Numbered from the stretch's first letter, positions 10,433 through 22,682 are shown. The stretch is 54,264 nucleotides of DNA from Phytophthora quininea (GCA_011947345.1 JAAVTG010000808.1:1-54264), one strand, 5' to 3'. Notes: a model not told the origin generated them from the letters alone. A program made the numbers and translations.

Positions 10433-11595
10433 CGGCACCTCCAAGCAGTCTTGTTGCACGTGCACCTTGCCCAGGTCTCAGTGCGTCCGCGGCAGGTGGT
10501 TGCAAGCTCTGGCTGAAGAAGCCTCGGCAAAACTATTGCTGCCGCCTGCCGTCGGTCGATGGGGAAGCAGCCGAGCGCCCAACACGGAGATTGACGCGTT
10601 TTCCGGATCCCAGATGATGAACAGGGCAAATATTCCCCACCTCCCCAAACACGGCGCGAGGAGCTCGTTGCCAGCGGCGCAGAAAGCGGGCCTCGCCGCC
10701 AAAACTCGGGGCGAGATTGTGGTCCGCTGCATCGAGCTGCGAGCGTGCTAATAATCTCTTGAGGCCAGCAATCGATGGGCGCCATGTCATGCTTTCGGGC
10801 TGCTTGTAATACCAAGCCTCATCAGTGCTGCATTCGCCTTGTCAAATATCGTTGCAAAAGAGCGATGAAAATATCTTGCGATAAGGGAAGAAACATCTAC
10901 AATCACTTGATTGTTGGAGACCCAAGCGAAGGTTGCTGCTCGTGCGGTTCACCGTCCAGACAATTCGTTGTGCTTGGACTTGGCCTTCCGCGAACACTTG
11001 CAGAGCCCATCGCTTCGACTAGAGAGATCTTTTGGTGGACGTTGCGTTTCAGCCGGCAGTGTTGAAGTCTTGCTCTACCTCGCCCCACCAGTCTAAGCTG
11101 CCCATGCGAGCAGGAATTCCTCGCCACCATATCGGCACGTGTGTGTCCAGGTTGCTTGCCGCCGGAAAGGCGGGTCTCCTTCTGCTCTCGTCTTGTCGAG
11201 CGCACGTGCGCCCGTGCAACTAGGCGGCGATACTTCTTCAACCTGGGCGTTTGCTCCGTCGCGGATTTGTCCATGTGATGGTTCCTGCCAGCAGGAACTG
11301 CTTCTCGGGCAAAATTTGACCAAGATGGCAGGCTCCGAGGTTGGGCAGCTACCGACTCTGGAGCAGACTCCATGCACAGTGCCCAGGGCTCGTCGCTGCC
11401 AGCTGGACACGTTCAATCTGACTCTTACGACTTGAACTGAGACTTCAACGCGATACTCGATGGGCAGCAAGCCTTCACCTGCTTGGCTTCGCTCGCACTG
11501 TTGTCGCCGCGCACGACGCGAAGCAGGTGAGGCTCTCGCTACAGTCGCGGCGCTATTTGCAGCAATGCACGCGTTTCGCAGGTGATCCCGTCGGC
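10433..11595. other. Intergenic, nothing recognised
   Basis: Several overlapping open frames occur on both strands, but none has a family resemblance, consistent start or conserved splice pattern. It must contain the promoter of the first LRR gene. Confidence 0.35.
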
Positions 11596-14102
11596 ATGAG
11601 CGTGCGGCCGTCAATCGATGGGCTGCACAGCCGCCACCACGAGCCATCCAGGCCGACCTTGCTCCGGAGCAGACTCAGGATCGCCCCTACTCGCCTCGTG
11701 TGGGATGTCGCTGACTCGCTGTCCTTCTGCGAGACCTACGGGGCTCTCGGCCCGCCGCTGGTGGTGGTGGCGATCGTCTGCATCGCGTGGACCTCGTGGC
11801 TCGTTTTCCTGACGCTCGCCCCCAATGAGGCCGCCAACCTGCTCATGCATACGGGCGACTACGACAACGGCCAGTTCTGGCTCATCGTCGAGCGGGAGCC
11901 GTTCGTCAAGTGGACGAGCGCAGTAGCCTTCGTGGTCGTGGGTGTGGGCTACCTGGCAGTTCTAGTGCAAATGCTCATGTTCCGAGCCGTGGCAGCTCGA
12001 TCCAACAGCAAGACAAAGAAACAAAGCTGGCGTGCGGTGCTTATCGAGAGGTGCAAGATGCAGCGAGTGCTAACAGCCTGGACCAACTTGACCGGATACA
12101 ACGCCAAATACCGCAAGTATTTCGTGAGTATTTCCTATTGTCTTCATCGTGGACTACCGGATGATATTGACGTAAACTTTCGTCTAGAATGTGTTCCTGA
12201 AGGGAGGAGATTTGGTTTTCCAGGGCTTAAACCTGCGCAGAACCCTGGAGCAAGGCTTTCCTGCCGTACTATCGTTGGGGTATGCTTATTTCCTGTGTCT
12301 CAATGGGCTGTCATGCGTCGTCAACGTTCTCTCGAGGAAAAACTCGGCTTTTGTGGAGATTCTCATCGATTCTTTGTACGTTTAGCAAACAAGAGCTGCA
12401 CGGTTGCTGGGAAGTACTCATAAGAAATGCTATAGATTTGATCTAGGTGCTGCCGTCGTCTTCCCCATGGCAGTGCTGGGCTACTGCGCGTATTATTTCC
12501 AGTTCGATCGAGCCGTCTTCCTGATCAATACCGAGGTGCTGGACCAAGGGACTTTTGAGCGGTTTGCTCGAATGCAGGCCGACCCAGCGCAGGTGGCGCT
12601 CTTCCGCATCAATTTCGATTCGCTGCGGATCAAGACCTTGTTGGATTTCACGCTGGGTATCGGCATAAATTTGTCCTTCTGCCACCGTTTTAGTCGGGTG
12701 GTGGAAACACTTGCTACGAAAAGATATCGGAAGCAGCACACGAAGCTGGGCCCGACCGTCGCTGCAGTACATGAGGCCAAGCGAAGTTCGCAAAGCCATG
12801 TTCCGCGTTGGTGTGCGCTCCCTTTTCTTGTGGTGGGAGTTTTTGCTGTGGTGTACACTCACAAGGCCATAGAGGTTTCACACAGTGCATGCCGAGCCTA
12901 CCCTCAATGCGTGGCGTTTTCGCACCTTTGGAACAGCGGGGCCAATTGCTCGTGCATCATGCTCATCGATACCGATCGATCACCGCGAACAGCTCAAGAA
13001 TGGTTCTCGCCAGTGGATATTACTGACATTGTACGAGATTTGGCGCGGGCTGGCACGATCCAGGGACTACAGCTCATCAATCGACAACTTCTACAATTTC
13101 CCGAGGAACTGCGACTCTGCAAGGGGCTGGAAGTCATGTAGGTGTGCTACGCTGTAGAAAAATCGCTACACAAATTGTAATGTTTTCGTTGTGCTGTCAG
13201 TTCATTGATTTATACCAGCACCGAGGAGCTCCCAAGCTGGATCACCGAGCTCAAGCAGCTCAATTTCCTGTAAGTGCTCTTTAGTCGTTTTGAGCGGTTC
13301 CTCACCATCTTGTGTTGATCTATTCGCTGTTTGCAGACATGTTGAGGGCAAGTATGGCAGTCGGAACCTTGTTTCCCTGCCCTCGAACCTTTTCAGCGAT
13401 CTTCCAGCGCTTACCTTCGTCCATCTGGGCAACCATTACCATCTCGCAGGGATACCGAGCTTTGAAGCCACGGCTAACCTGCAGAGCCTGACCCTAGCGA
13501 TCCTTCTGTCGGTCACTAAGCTGCCATCGCTGACGCATTTATCACGGCTAGAAGCGCTGGCACTTGTCCAAATCCCGCAAATCGATGCCATCCCAGACAT
13601 GGCACCTCTCACCAGTTTGTCGCGTCTCACATTATACCGACCGAATCGCGTGTGCTGCAACGGGTTTATTGGACCATGCAATCTGAACGACACTTATTGC
13701 AAGTACGACCCCGTGTTCAACGTGCCTGGAACGTCGTGTCTTGCCGAAGATGACCCACGACGAGCGACACCAGCTACACAGCAGATTTTTGAACGATTCT
13801 CAGCATCCATTTGCCACAGGACTCCACTGCCTTTGGCGATTGAAGCTCTGTCGGATATGCCTTCCGTGGAGAGGATCGCCATGTGCGGTGGCGTTCTCTA
13901 CCGACAGTGCGAGATCCCTGGTGTAACAGTCAACGGTATGCTGGGCATGTGCTACAGTGCTCGGATGCAGGTCGTGGCCTGCAATGTGGACCAGCCTTTC
14001 ATTCAGGTGCGGAGGGTGCAGATCCAGCGACGTGTTGGTCTGCCTTGTGACCCTCGAGAAGAAGCGTGGCTCGGCTGTAAACAGCCAACCGGTCGTTTTT
14101 GA
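11596..14102 (+). CDS. Multi-TM leucine-rich-repeat membrane protein, tandem copy 1, five exons
   Basis: Splicing 11596-12123, 12188-12375, 12436-13137, 13201-13269 and 13337-14102 gives an uninterrupted 750-residue protein. Residues about 54-74 and 108-128 are membrane helices flanking a conserved loop (APNEAANLLMHTGDYDNGQF). Three or four more helices follow by about residue 420, then a Cys-containing segment (ACRAYPQCVAF). Residues about 450-600 carry short LRR-like units (GLQLINRQLLQFPEELRLCK, LVSLPSNLFSDLP). The C-terminus is Cys-rich (CCNGFIGPCN, MCYSARMQ, CDPREEAWLGC). The layout suggests a surface or endomembrane sensor with a ligand-binding LRR face; the function is inferred. The next gene is a paralogue with the same exon pattern. 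The start at 11596 is the first convenient ATG; an upstream exon is possible. Confidence 0.8.
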
Positions 14103-14187
14103 GCAAGGGAGCGGTGTACTATTTACGCCGACCAGCCTAATCATAGGTATCCAGCGCCACGCTCTCGTTGCTGGGATTGCGAACAAA

Positions 14188-16818
14188 ATGAGCGTGGCGC
14201 CGAGCGAAGAGCGCAAAATCTCGCTCGCTCGGACTCCTCCGTCGACGATTTTCATCACGGAGACCTCTTCAGCAAGCGAGATCTTCAGCTCAGCGTCATT
14301 TCTAGACAAAATGAGCGGCTTCAAGAAGAAAATTGTCCCCACGCAAGCCTTTTCCACAGAGCCGAATAAGACGAACTCTCGACGACAGCCCAAGCAACTG
14401 GTTGAAATACCGTCCAACCTCACTTTCAGACGAGCGTTTGGTGGGCTTGGTGCTGCTCTGTTGGCTGTCATAATCGTCTGCATTGTGTGGACTGCACTGC
14501 TGATTGTTATCACTGTGGCGCCAAACGAGGCCGCGAATATCCTCATGAACACGGGAGACTACGACAACGGCAACTTTTGGCTCATAGTGGAGAGGGCCCC
14601 GTTCGTCAAGTGGTCGAGTGTTGCTGGGCTTGTTGTTGTTACTGTTTGCTATGGCATGGCACTGGTGAGAATGCTGCGTTTCCGACATACCGTGGCGGGG
14701 CTTTGTCGAGCCAAACGCGATTCGCCGATTGTGCGAGCGTGGGAAACACTGTACGAGAAGTGGATGCTGAAATGCTGCCCCAGAATGCAGCTCCGACTTC
14801 AAACCATCCATACTTTCTACGCGAATCTGACAGGCTTCAACGCTGTCAACCGCAAGTTCTTTGTACGTACAGGTAGAAGATGCCAGCGCTGTAGGACAAG
14901 TTGGTAGCTAACACTTGTTTTCTTGTACGCAGAATGCAATCCACAAGGCGAGTGATATCGTTGTGCAGGGTCTAGTCCTGCGACGCTCGCTAAACCAGGG
15001 TCTTCCTGCCAGTTTGGTGTATGGCTATGCGTCGTTCATGTGTCTGAACGGGTTATCGGCAACGCTGAATATCTTTTCCGGCAAAAACTCTGCTTTCGCC
15101 GAAGTTCTTATCGACTCTGGGTACGTGCTATATACGTGGTCAGTGACGTCAATTCCTGCTCTAAGAGATTGTTTTATGTAGATTTGATCTTGCCGCTGCC
15201 GTGCTCTATCCGATCGCTGTTCTGGGTTACTGCATGTACAATTTCTCTTTCGATCGCGAGGTATACTTGGTAAACGCCGAAATACTTTTTGAAGGAAACT
15301 TCGAGCGGTACGCGCGAATGCAAGCAGACCCGGCTGAAGTTGCTCTCTTTCTGATCAACTTCGACTCGCTGCGCATCAGTGGGGCTTTGGATTTCGCGCT
15401 GACAATTGGCATGAATTTGTCCTTTTGTTACCGGTACCATCGAGTGATTACAGTGCTCATTACACAGAGATATCGAGTGCGAAGCTCGCGGCTCCTGTCA
15501 AGTGTTCAGTTTGTCGACCCCACAAAGTCAAACAACAACAGCAGCAGAGAAGAGTTCCGCGCTGGGTGGGCCTACTGTTCCTGTTGTCAAGTATTTTCAT
15601 TGTGGCCTTCACGTGTATGGCAGTCTCAAAGTCCCATGAAGCGTGCGCTGCTTACCCGGAATGCGTCGCGTTTAGCTACGGGTGGAGGCGAGATACTCTG
15701 TGTCCTTGCATCATGATGATCTACGGTGATCGCGCCCCAAAGTCACTTCAAGAATGGGATTTCCCAGAGGATGTTACGGAAAAGTGAGAGCGCTCGCAAT
15801 GCCAGGTTTGCTGCATGGACTGCAGCTAATTAATCGACAGCTTGTGCATTGGCCAGAGGAATTGCGGCGCTGCAAAGACCTTCAGACAATGTGCGTGGTC
15901 TCAGATAAAACCACTTTTTGGGATAGCTAATGCGTATTTTGTAGATCGATGATTTACACTAGCACAGCGGAGATCCGAGTTGGACCAGGGAGTTGAAGGC
16001 TCTCCAATTTCTGTGCGTAGCCTGCCCGGGAAAACGATTCTTTGTCGTTCTGACACCTGATTTTGCCATTGCAATCCAGACATGTCGAAGGCAAAGATGG
16101 CAGCGAAAACCTCGTGACGTTGCCTCCCGATCTCTTCAGCGATCTGCCCGAGTTCACGTTCCTCCATCTCGCTAACCACCGCAACCTGAAAGCACTTCCG
16201 GCGTTCGACGGGACCCCAAATTTGCGCAGTATCGTCTTCGCAGTGCTCGTGTCGCTCAAAGAGTTGCCGCTATTAGACCACCTCACGAGTTTGGAGTCGT
16301 TGGCCCTTGCGCATATCCAGCAAGTACCGGCCGTGCCGGACATGTCGAGTCTCTCTAAACTGTCGAGATTTTCCGTGTTCCGACCCAACAACTTGTGCTG
16401 CAACGGATTCATCGACGCTTGCAACCCCAGCGACTCCTTCTGCCAGCCCGACTCGGCCTACAACGTTCCTGCTGCTTCGTGTTTGGTGCCAGACGACCCT
16501 CGTCACCCGACACCAGCAACACGCGCCATCTTCAAAAAGTTTTCGTTCGCAATCTGCCAGAAGCCTGCCGTGCCGTTCGCCGTGGAGAAACTGTCGGATT
16601 TCCCGACGCCAGAGCGCATTGCAATGTGCAGCGGCGTCATGTACCGCCAGTGCGCGATTCCAGGCGTGGCGATGGAAGGAATGTGCTACAGCAGCAGGAT
16701 GCAGGTCATCGCGTGCAACGTCGACCCGCTCTTCATCAAAGTGAGACGCGTAGAGATCCAACGACATGTTGGACCGAAGTGCGACCCGAAAGAGGAAGCC
16801 TGGCTCGGATGCAAGTAG
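14188..16818 (+). CDS. Multi-TM leucine-rich-repeat membrane protein, tandem copy 2, five exons
   Basis: Direct paralogue of the preceding gene, only 85 bp downstream of it. Exons 14188-14862, 14933-15120, 15182-15890, 15945-16012 and 16080-16818 match copy 1 in order and phase; exon 2 is 188 nt in both. It has a longer Ser/Thr-rich N-terminus (about 75 residues), then the shared helix-loop-helix (APNEAANILMNTGDYDNGNF), LRR-like units (LVTLPPDLFSDLPEFTFLHL) and the Cys-rich tail ending DPKEEAWLGCK. Exon 3 has two frame breaks (about 15535 in a CAA/CAG run and 15785, AAGTGAG for AAGGTGAG) and exon 4 one (about 15973). One added base at each restores a 793-residue protein, so errors are likely. 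If real, this copy would be a young pseudogene. Confidence 0.75.
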
Positions 16819-17011
16819 AAGAGAAGGTAAACCGACTACAGGTCCACGATGTAGACGAATTCAGTAGACGAACAGCTCGTTTTCAAATCGATCCCAAACC
16901 TTTTCACAAGAAAAACATGTGGTCTTCGTGCTGGTCTCCACTATTTTTTTCATATGCGCAAACGACTTCTATCGTCACTTTGGAATCCTCCTCCTCCCTG
17001 CAGCTTCGTCA

Positions 17012-18323
17012 ATGGCTCGCATCAAGCTCAACATCGGTCTCTTCGGCTGCGGCACCGTGGGCGGCGGCGTGTTCGACCTGTTGCACAGCCCCGTGCGGCG
17101 CCAGTCGCTGCAGGCCATGGGCGTGGACGCGCTGGTGTCCAAGATCTGCGTGCAGAACGTGGCCAAGAAGCGCGACCTGCAGCACCTCGAGGGCTCGCAG
17201 ACGACGTTCACGAGCAAGTACAGCGACATCCTGGAGGATGAGCAGATCAACTGCGTGGTGGAGCTCATGGGCGGCGTGGACGACGCCAAGGACGTGGTCT
17301 TCGGCGCCATCCGCGCCGGCAAGCACGTGGTGACGGCCAACAAGGCGCTGGTGGCCAACTTCATGCCGGAGCTCGTGGATCTGCTGCGCCAGCACCCGGG
17401 GTTCGTTTCGGCTACGAGGCGGCCGTGGCTGGAGGCATCCCCATCATCCACACGCTGCAGGGCGCTTACAACAGCGACAACATCACGGAGATCGCCGGCA
17501 TCATGAATGGCACGACCAACTACATGCTGTCTAAGATGGAGGCCGAGGGCGTGGCCTACGACGCCGTGCTTAAAGAGGCCCAGGATCTGGGCTTTGCTGA
17601 GGCCAACCCCAGCGCCGACGTGGACGGCTTCGACGTGCAGTCCAAGATCGCCATCCTGGCCAAGTTGGGCTTCGGAGGCGTTGTCAAGCCCAACGAGATC
17701 CCCACCGTTGGCATCTCGCGCATCTCGTCGGCCGACTTTGAGTACGCCAAGATGATGGACAGCACCATCAAACTGCTGGGCGTGGCCAAGCAGCTCAAGC
17801 CGGCGGACCACAAAACCGGCAAACCTCAGGAGGTGACGGTCTACGTCTCCCCGTCGTGGTCAAGCACAGCAACGTGATCGCCAGCATCAGCGGCGCCACC
17901 AACTTGGTCAACGTGCGCTCCGACAACCTCGACAGCAGCGCCTACGTGGGTCCTGGCGCCGGTCGTTTCCCGACTGCCAACTCGGTCATGAACGACATCA
18001 TCCAACTGGCCCGCGGAGACGCCCCACTCGACCCGTTCAAGGCCGACCTGCCGCTCACGCTGCAGCCCGACTACGAGGCTCACTTCTACGTGCGTATCAC
18101 CATCACGGACGGCCTGGGAGTTATCCGCCACGTCGGTCAGCTCGCGGAGGAGAGCGGTGTGTCCATCTACTCGATCCTGCAGGCGCCCATCGTGGACCGT
18201 GCCAACGTGCAGTTCGTCGTGACGACGGAGACTTCACTGCTCTCCAAGGTGCGCTCCATGTGCCAGAAGATCGCCGCGCTGCCGTTCGTGCAGGAGGAGC
18301 CGCTGTACCTCCCCATCATGTAA
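17012..18323 (+). CDS. Homoserine dehydrogenase with C-terminal ACT-like domain
   Basis: NAD(P)-dependent enzyme reducing aspartate semialdehyde to homoserine on the route to threonine and methionine. The N-terminal Rossmann motif NIGLFGCGTVGGGVF is followed by the conserved GKHVVTANKALVANF and GYEAAVAGGIPII, then the catalytic block GIMNGTTNYMLSKM and EAQDLGFAEANPSADVDGFD. The last about 80 residues (FYVRITITDGLGVIRHVGQL) form an ACT-like regulatory domain, which suggests feedback control by an amino acid. Frame breaks near 17400 (GGGG run) and 17850 (CCCC run) are each fixed by one base, giving 437 residues. Full conservation on both sides of the breaks makes error likely. Unlike plant enzymes, no aspartate kinase is fused to it. 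Confidence 0.93.
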
Positions 18324-18457
18324 ACCTGTCGTCTTAGCCAGCGTGCACCAAGTGCCAATCCAATAAGACAAGTGTGCCGTGCTGGCCTGTTGGTCAGTTG
18401 GTTAGTTCATCGCATTGCTCTCTCGTGGATAATTTGATTGATTCTTGGTGCTTACGA

Positions 18458-19455
18458 CTAACGAGCTGCAGCAAAACGACTGTGACGATTGCTGCGACTT
18501 GGTCGCACCGACATCCTGCAGTTTCCGCGGTAGTTCTGCTTCACCGCGTTGATTTTCGGGACCCTATCGTTCTCGCAAAGCTCGTATAACTCAGAATGAG
18601 CTGGTGGTTCTTCGCTTTCACGGATCCATTCGTCGTCTGGAATTTCCGAGTGGTAGCTGCTGGCGAGTCCGACTGCGTACGAGTCTCGCTCAAAAGTGGA
18701 AGTACGAGGCGTCACTGTCGACGTGCAAGACATCGACATCGGGGTCATTTTGGCTGGTGTCTCCGACACGGTTGAGACCGCGCTGCCTTCGATCCATTTG
18801 GCAAGCGACTGGTGTTCCAAACGACTGCCACCGTTCGGCTGCAGTGCTGCCCGAATGACCGACGTCCACTCCTCGAACACTGCGTGGTTCGGAGCACGGA
18901 ACCAGACTTGCTTGGGTTTCCAACCAAACTCGATGCCGATGGTGAACTTGCAGATATCCTTTGGTCTCGATGCCAGCAGTCGAATGGGGTGCATTCGTCG
19001 ATCGAGGGCGATGCTGAGTTCTGAGCTTCTGAATAGTCCGTGGCGGCGGTGTCGACGAACACAGAGCACCGCCGAGTAGAGTCCAGATTGGTCAGTCGAT
19101 GACTCTCGGGAGCAAACTAACTGCACATTCACAGTACGCCTGTAGAAGAATTCTCATCGTCAGCACTTCTAAGAAGCATCTACACCCAAGATAGCACGCA
19201 CCAAAACACTTCACACGCCTTCATCTTCATGGCGCTGTCCAACGTCACGAAAGTTGGGGTATTGATGGCAAAGTCGTCCATGACTAAGCTGGCTTCGTTG
19301 TTGGCTACCACCATCGACGTATGTGCTCGGGGATCCACCGGCAGGAGGAAGTTGCTGATTCTTTCTCGTGCTCTGCCAATGTCCGTGGCTCGACCGGGGA
19401 ACTGACCGGACATTGCTCGGAGCGTGTGCCGCGGTGACGGAGATGAAGCTTGCAT
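18458..19455 (-). CDS. PH-domain protein, two exons
   Basis: Exons complement(19202-19455) and complement(18458-19139), joined across a 62-nt intron, give 311 residues with no break. After a polar N-terminus (residues 1-65), a PH-like domain runs from about FVTLDSAMKMKACEVFW to FEEWTSVIRAAL, near residues 70-185. It ends in the typical C-terminal helix with a Trp. The tail is Ser/Glu-rich (DDEWIRESEEPPAHSELYEL) and ends basic. Likely binds phosphoinositides or a membrane partner; no enzymatic domain is seen. The ATG at 19453-19455 is the first in frame. Convergent with homoserine dehydrogenase. Confidence 0.7.
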
Positions 19456-19683
19456 TGGTGAGCAAGTCTCGTTGTGCGAATCTTTTCCTGAGACTCGAAA
19501 AAGTCTGAAATCGGAGCAGGTATAAATGGCAGGCAAAGTCGCATACGATTTCGATGTGCTCACTAAAGAAATGCAGATCCCGACAACAATAAATCCCCGA
19601 CAAGAAACGCTTCACTTCACTCATTTCCATCCCATGCATCACAAATATCTCGAGCACAGGGTTCTTTAAACTTTTACTCGACA

Positions 19684-20586
19684 TTACCGAAGATTGACGT
19701 GGCGAACCGTCAGTGAAATGCGAGTGCCGACCTCAACGTTGTCGATGCTGTGTAAGTACCGAGTGTAGGCCTCGCCTGTAAACAGCAGCAGACTGCATCG
19801 TTCGAGTTGGAAGCTGAAGTGCGGAACTACCGATGCTGGTTCTTCGTTGTCGCCATCCAGTGCGCGATGTGGTTCGTACGTGACTCGACACTCAGCGCCA
19901 GCGCTGATAATCGCCACAAGCGGGAAGTAGCTCGGTCCGTCTTCATGGGGAAGGATGCAGTCCCCAACTCCGTACTCTGCAGAGCAAGTGTCAGAAACAA
20001 TTCCTATTTCTATTGAAAAAGACCCCACCGTTGATCAGCGCGTGGTTGGGTGTCTTGTCTTCTTTGAAAATGCCTGCATCCACGAGTGCCTGGCTAATCT
20101 GAGTCAGCCAGTCCGGGAGAACGATGGGCGTGAATGGAGCTTTGACTTGTCCTCCCCACATCTGCAGCCGACGATGCTTGAGCTTGACCCAAATGGCGTC
20201 GTCATCTGGCACAGCGTACACGCGCTCTAGAATCGCCTTCTCTTCCTCCGGAGTGATCCAATTGGGGACGTAGTACACTCCTGGAATGGGACCTCTTCGG
20301 AACTGCTCAACATTAATCGGAGATCTGCAAAGCAACAACGTCAGCCTCCCAATTGTGTCACAACCTGTAAGTTGTGGCTGTACCGAGTCGACCACGTCTT
20401 CAATGACGAGTTTTGCAACTGCTGCAGAAACTTTGAGTGCTTCGCGTCGTTGTCCTTAACTATTGCAACATCCTTCGGCTTGGAAGGCGTCGCGTCTCGA
20501 GCTCGACGACGTTCTTCACGCAGCAGCTGGCGAAAGTCCATGCTCGTCCAACGTGAGGTGGAGAATGCTGCTTCAGATGTAGCCAT
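19684..20586 (-). CDS. ALKBH6: ALKBH6-type 2-oxoglutarate/Fe(II) dioxygenase, three exons
   Basis: AlkB-family dioxygenase of the ALKBH6 branch. Exons complement(20384-20586), complement(20029-20324) and complement(19684-19976), with introns of 59 and 52 nt, give an uninterrupted 263-residue protein. An N-terminal extension (SMDFRQLLREERRRARDA) precedes PIPGVYYVPNWITPEEE, then LQMWGG and NHALINEYGVGDCILPHEDG, where HED supplies two iron ligands. FEYEPHR-like and AYTRYLHSI segments follow, the latter with the third ligand His, and the end (GTRISLTVRHVNL) carries the 2-oxoglutarate-binding Arg. Substrate uncertain; the family acts on alkylated nucleic acid or protein. Divergent from the next gene with 104 bp between start codons, so they probably share a promoter. 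Confidence 0.88.
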
Positions 20587-20690
20587 GTTAGCGAAGATAC
20601 TTTTTTGCTGCAACCTGATCAACAATCTTTTGTGGTGGTCTCAGCTAAAGATAACATCCGAGCGGTGCTCCTGCTTGGTCGGCAGTGCAA

Positions 20691-22186
20691 ATGTTCTCGC
20701 TGGATGTTGTCAACTGGCGAAAGAGTCGATCTGAGAAGGAGGCGGCCAGGATAAAGCACGCAGAAAAAATGCTGCCCCACTGTCCAAAGCTGAGCAGGAT
20801 CGACAGGCCAAACGTCTCTACGGGAAGACCATGTAGGGCTTTTCATACCCAACAACATAAACGATGGATCTAAGTTTTGGTGTTGTGCAGGAAGGAGATG
20901 CATACCTCGTATATCGACCGAGTCAGCAATTGGACCAAGGAAGCACCAGCTCAAGAGTGGGGCAGGAACTACGGCAAAGAAGACTACGAGAAATCCTACG
21001 TGTAAGGTGCCGTTAGGTTTGCCAATTTCCAGAGGTCGGCTAATGACAGATATTCGGCTGCAAACAGACCACGAGTCCGACAGAAGGAACGTGAACATGG
21101 CGGGGCAGTGAAGAATGGGTGAGTCTAAGTGGCTAAACTTTTCCTTGCTTCACTGACTCATTTGTCTGCGATGCAGTTGCTACTCCCCACAAGTAGTTTA
21201 CAAAGGCGGCGGCAAGTTTCTGCATCGTCTCGAATCTCTGGACAAGGAGGAAATGCCGCGAGACAAATACGCCAAGCGAATCGTCAACTTTGAAAAGACT
21301 CGAGAGAAGCACAAGGAGATCCACCCGCCTATGGCGTTCCTAAAAAGCAAGCCGCTCGTGCGCAAAGTACTTTGTCGAAGACGTCATTTGCACCGACAAC
21401 AATTCTCCCAGTGAGAGATCGCCTTGACGCTTCGCAAGGAGCCAAGAGAGGGAGCTGCTCTGCATTGTGCCCGTCATCGCCCGAGCGTGTAACCCAGTCT
21501 GACGAAGAGGACGAGAACGCCACAGAAGAAGAAATCGAAGAGCGGCGACAGCGACGGCATAATGCCGTCTACGATCGTTTGTACTGGAACGCACATGGGT
21601 CCAGGGCCACAGTGCTAGGAGGAGCCACTACGCCATTGCCTCCAACGACTGCCGAGTACGTCGCCCACCCCAAGTGGCGACAACACAGTCCCGAGAAGTG
21701 GGTCGGAGGTAGACCATTCACCAGCACCATCAGCTCCAGCAACATCCACACAGCGTCTCGAAGCAGCATTACTGGAGTGCCGTATTCACGAGCGCTTCTG
21801 ATCGACGATCCTTTTGCACCTGCAGGAGCCACCAACTCCCCACCACACCACAAGTCCGCGCTTTCGTACGTCTTGTAGCTCTCTCATTTCTCTGGAATTT
21901 CAACTCATTCTTCTCTGCCTTGGCACAGGAACACGAACGCCGCGTGGAAATGGCTGCAGCAGCAGCCCACAGACCCGTTCAAAAGCCCGACAGGAAGTAC
22001 TTTAACTCCATCTGGACGGAGCCTCCTGACAGATCCCTTTCTCCTCTTCAGCACGGCAATCCTGGTCGAGAGTTCATCAAAACCTCCATGAGCAGCACAA
22101 CAAGGTCTAAAAGCAAGAAACAAATGGAGTTCATCTCCCACAGCTGCGTCTCGTATTCACACTGCTTAGTACATGGCTCTGTCTAG
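20691..22186 (+). CDS. Unknown conserved-looking protein, five exons
   Basis: Exons 20691-20832, 20891-21001, 21068-21118, 21177-21865 and 21929-22186 (introns 58, 66, 58 and 63 nt) give 417 residues if three single missing bases are allowed: the A-run near 20770, near 21338 (TTCCTAA for TTCCCTAA) and the CCCC run near 21838. After those corrections every phase closes. The product is hydrophilic with no signal or membrane segment. It has an N-terminal basic part ([19 protein letters not shown]), a helical middle ([20 protein letters not shown]), an acidic stretch ([19 protein letters not shown]) and Trp/Pro-containing motifs ([37 protein letters not shown]). I do not recognise the family. The Trp/Pro motifs recall cytoskeletal or flagellar proteins, a guess only. 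Confidence 0.6.
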
Positions 22187-22571
22187 TTGAAAGACAACAG
22201 CTCCACCTCGAAGATGAGCGTGGCCTTGGGCGGGATCACGGGCGGGTAGCCGCGCTCTCCGTACGCGTACTCGTGGGGCAGCGTGAGCTTGGCCACCTGA
22301 CCCTTGCTCATCTTGGCCACGCCCTCGTCCCAGCCGCGGATCACCTGACCAGCGCCCAGCTGGAACTGGAACGGGCGACCGCGGTCGCGGCTCGAGTCGA
22401 ACTTGGAGCCGTCCGTGAGCGTGCCCACGTAGTGCACCGACACGGTCTGGCCCGGCTGGGGGAAGTTGGTGCCGTCACTGCACAGAAAGATGTTTATTAG
22501 TCTACGTAGATGGTGGTGGTGCCGCTGCTGCTGGCTCACCCGGCCTTGATGGTGTCGATCTGGAAGCTCAT
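22183..22571 (-). CDS. FKBP12-type peptidyl-prolyl isomerase, two exons
   Basis: Single-domain FK506-binding prolyl cis-trans isomerase of the cytosol. Exons complement(22540-22571) and complement(22183-22477), with a 62-nt intron, give [11 protein letters not shown] joined to [20 protein letters not shown] and 108 residues in all, the usual FKBP12 length. Active-site residues are visible: [20 protein letters not shown] with the core Phe and Asp, VIRGWDEGV with the Trp floor, [13 protein letters not shown] with Tyr, and final FEVELL. Its stop codon overlaps the stop of the convergent gene in the palindrome CTAG. Upstream, an AGCCATTTTGATTTG-like initiator lies about 65 bp before the ATG. Confidence 0.95.
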
Positions 22572-22682
22572 GGTCTCACTTGGAAGGCGTTTCGGTGCTT
22601 GGATGGCGGTGCGAAAGTGGGCGATTAAATCCCCCTCAAATCAAAATGGCTACACAAAATAAAATTGAGCCATTCAAATTTA

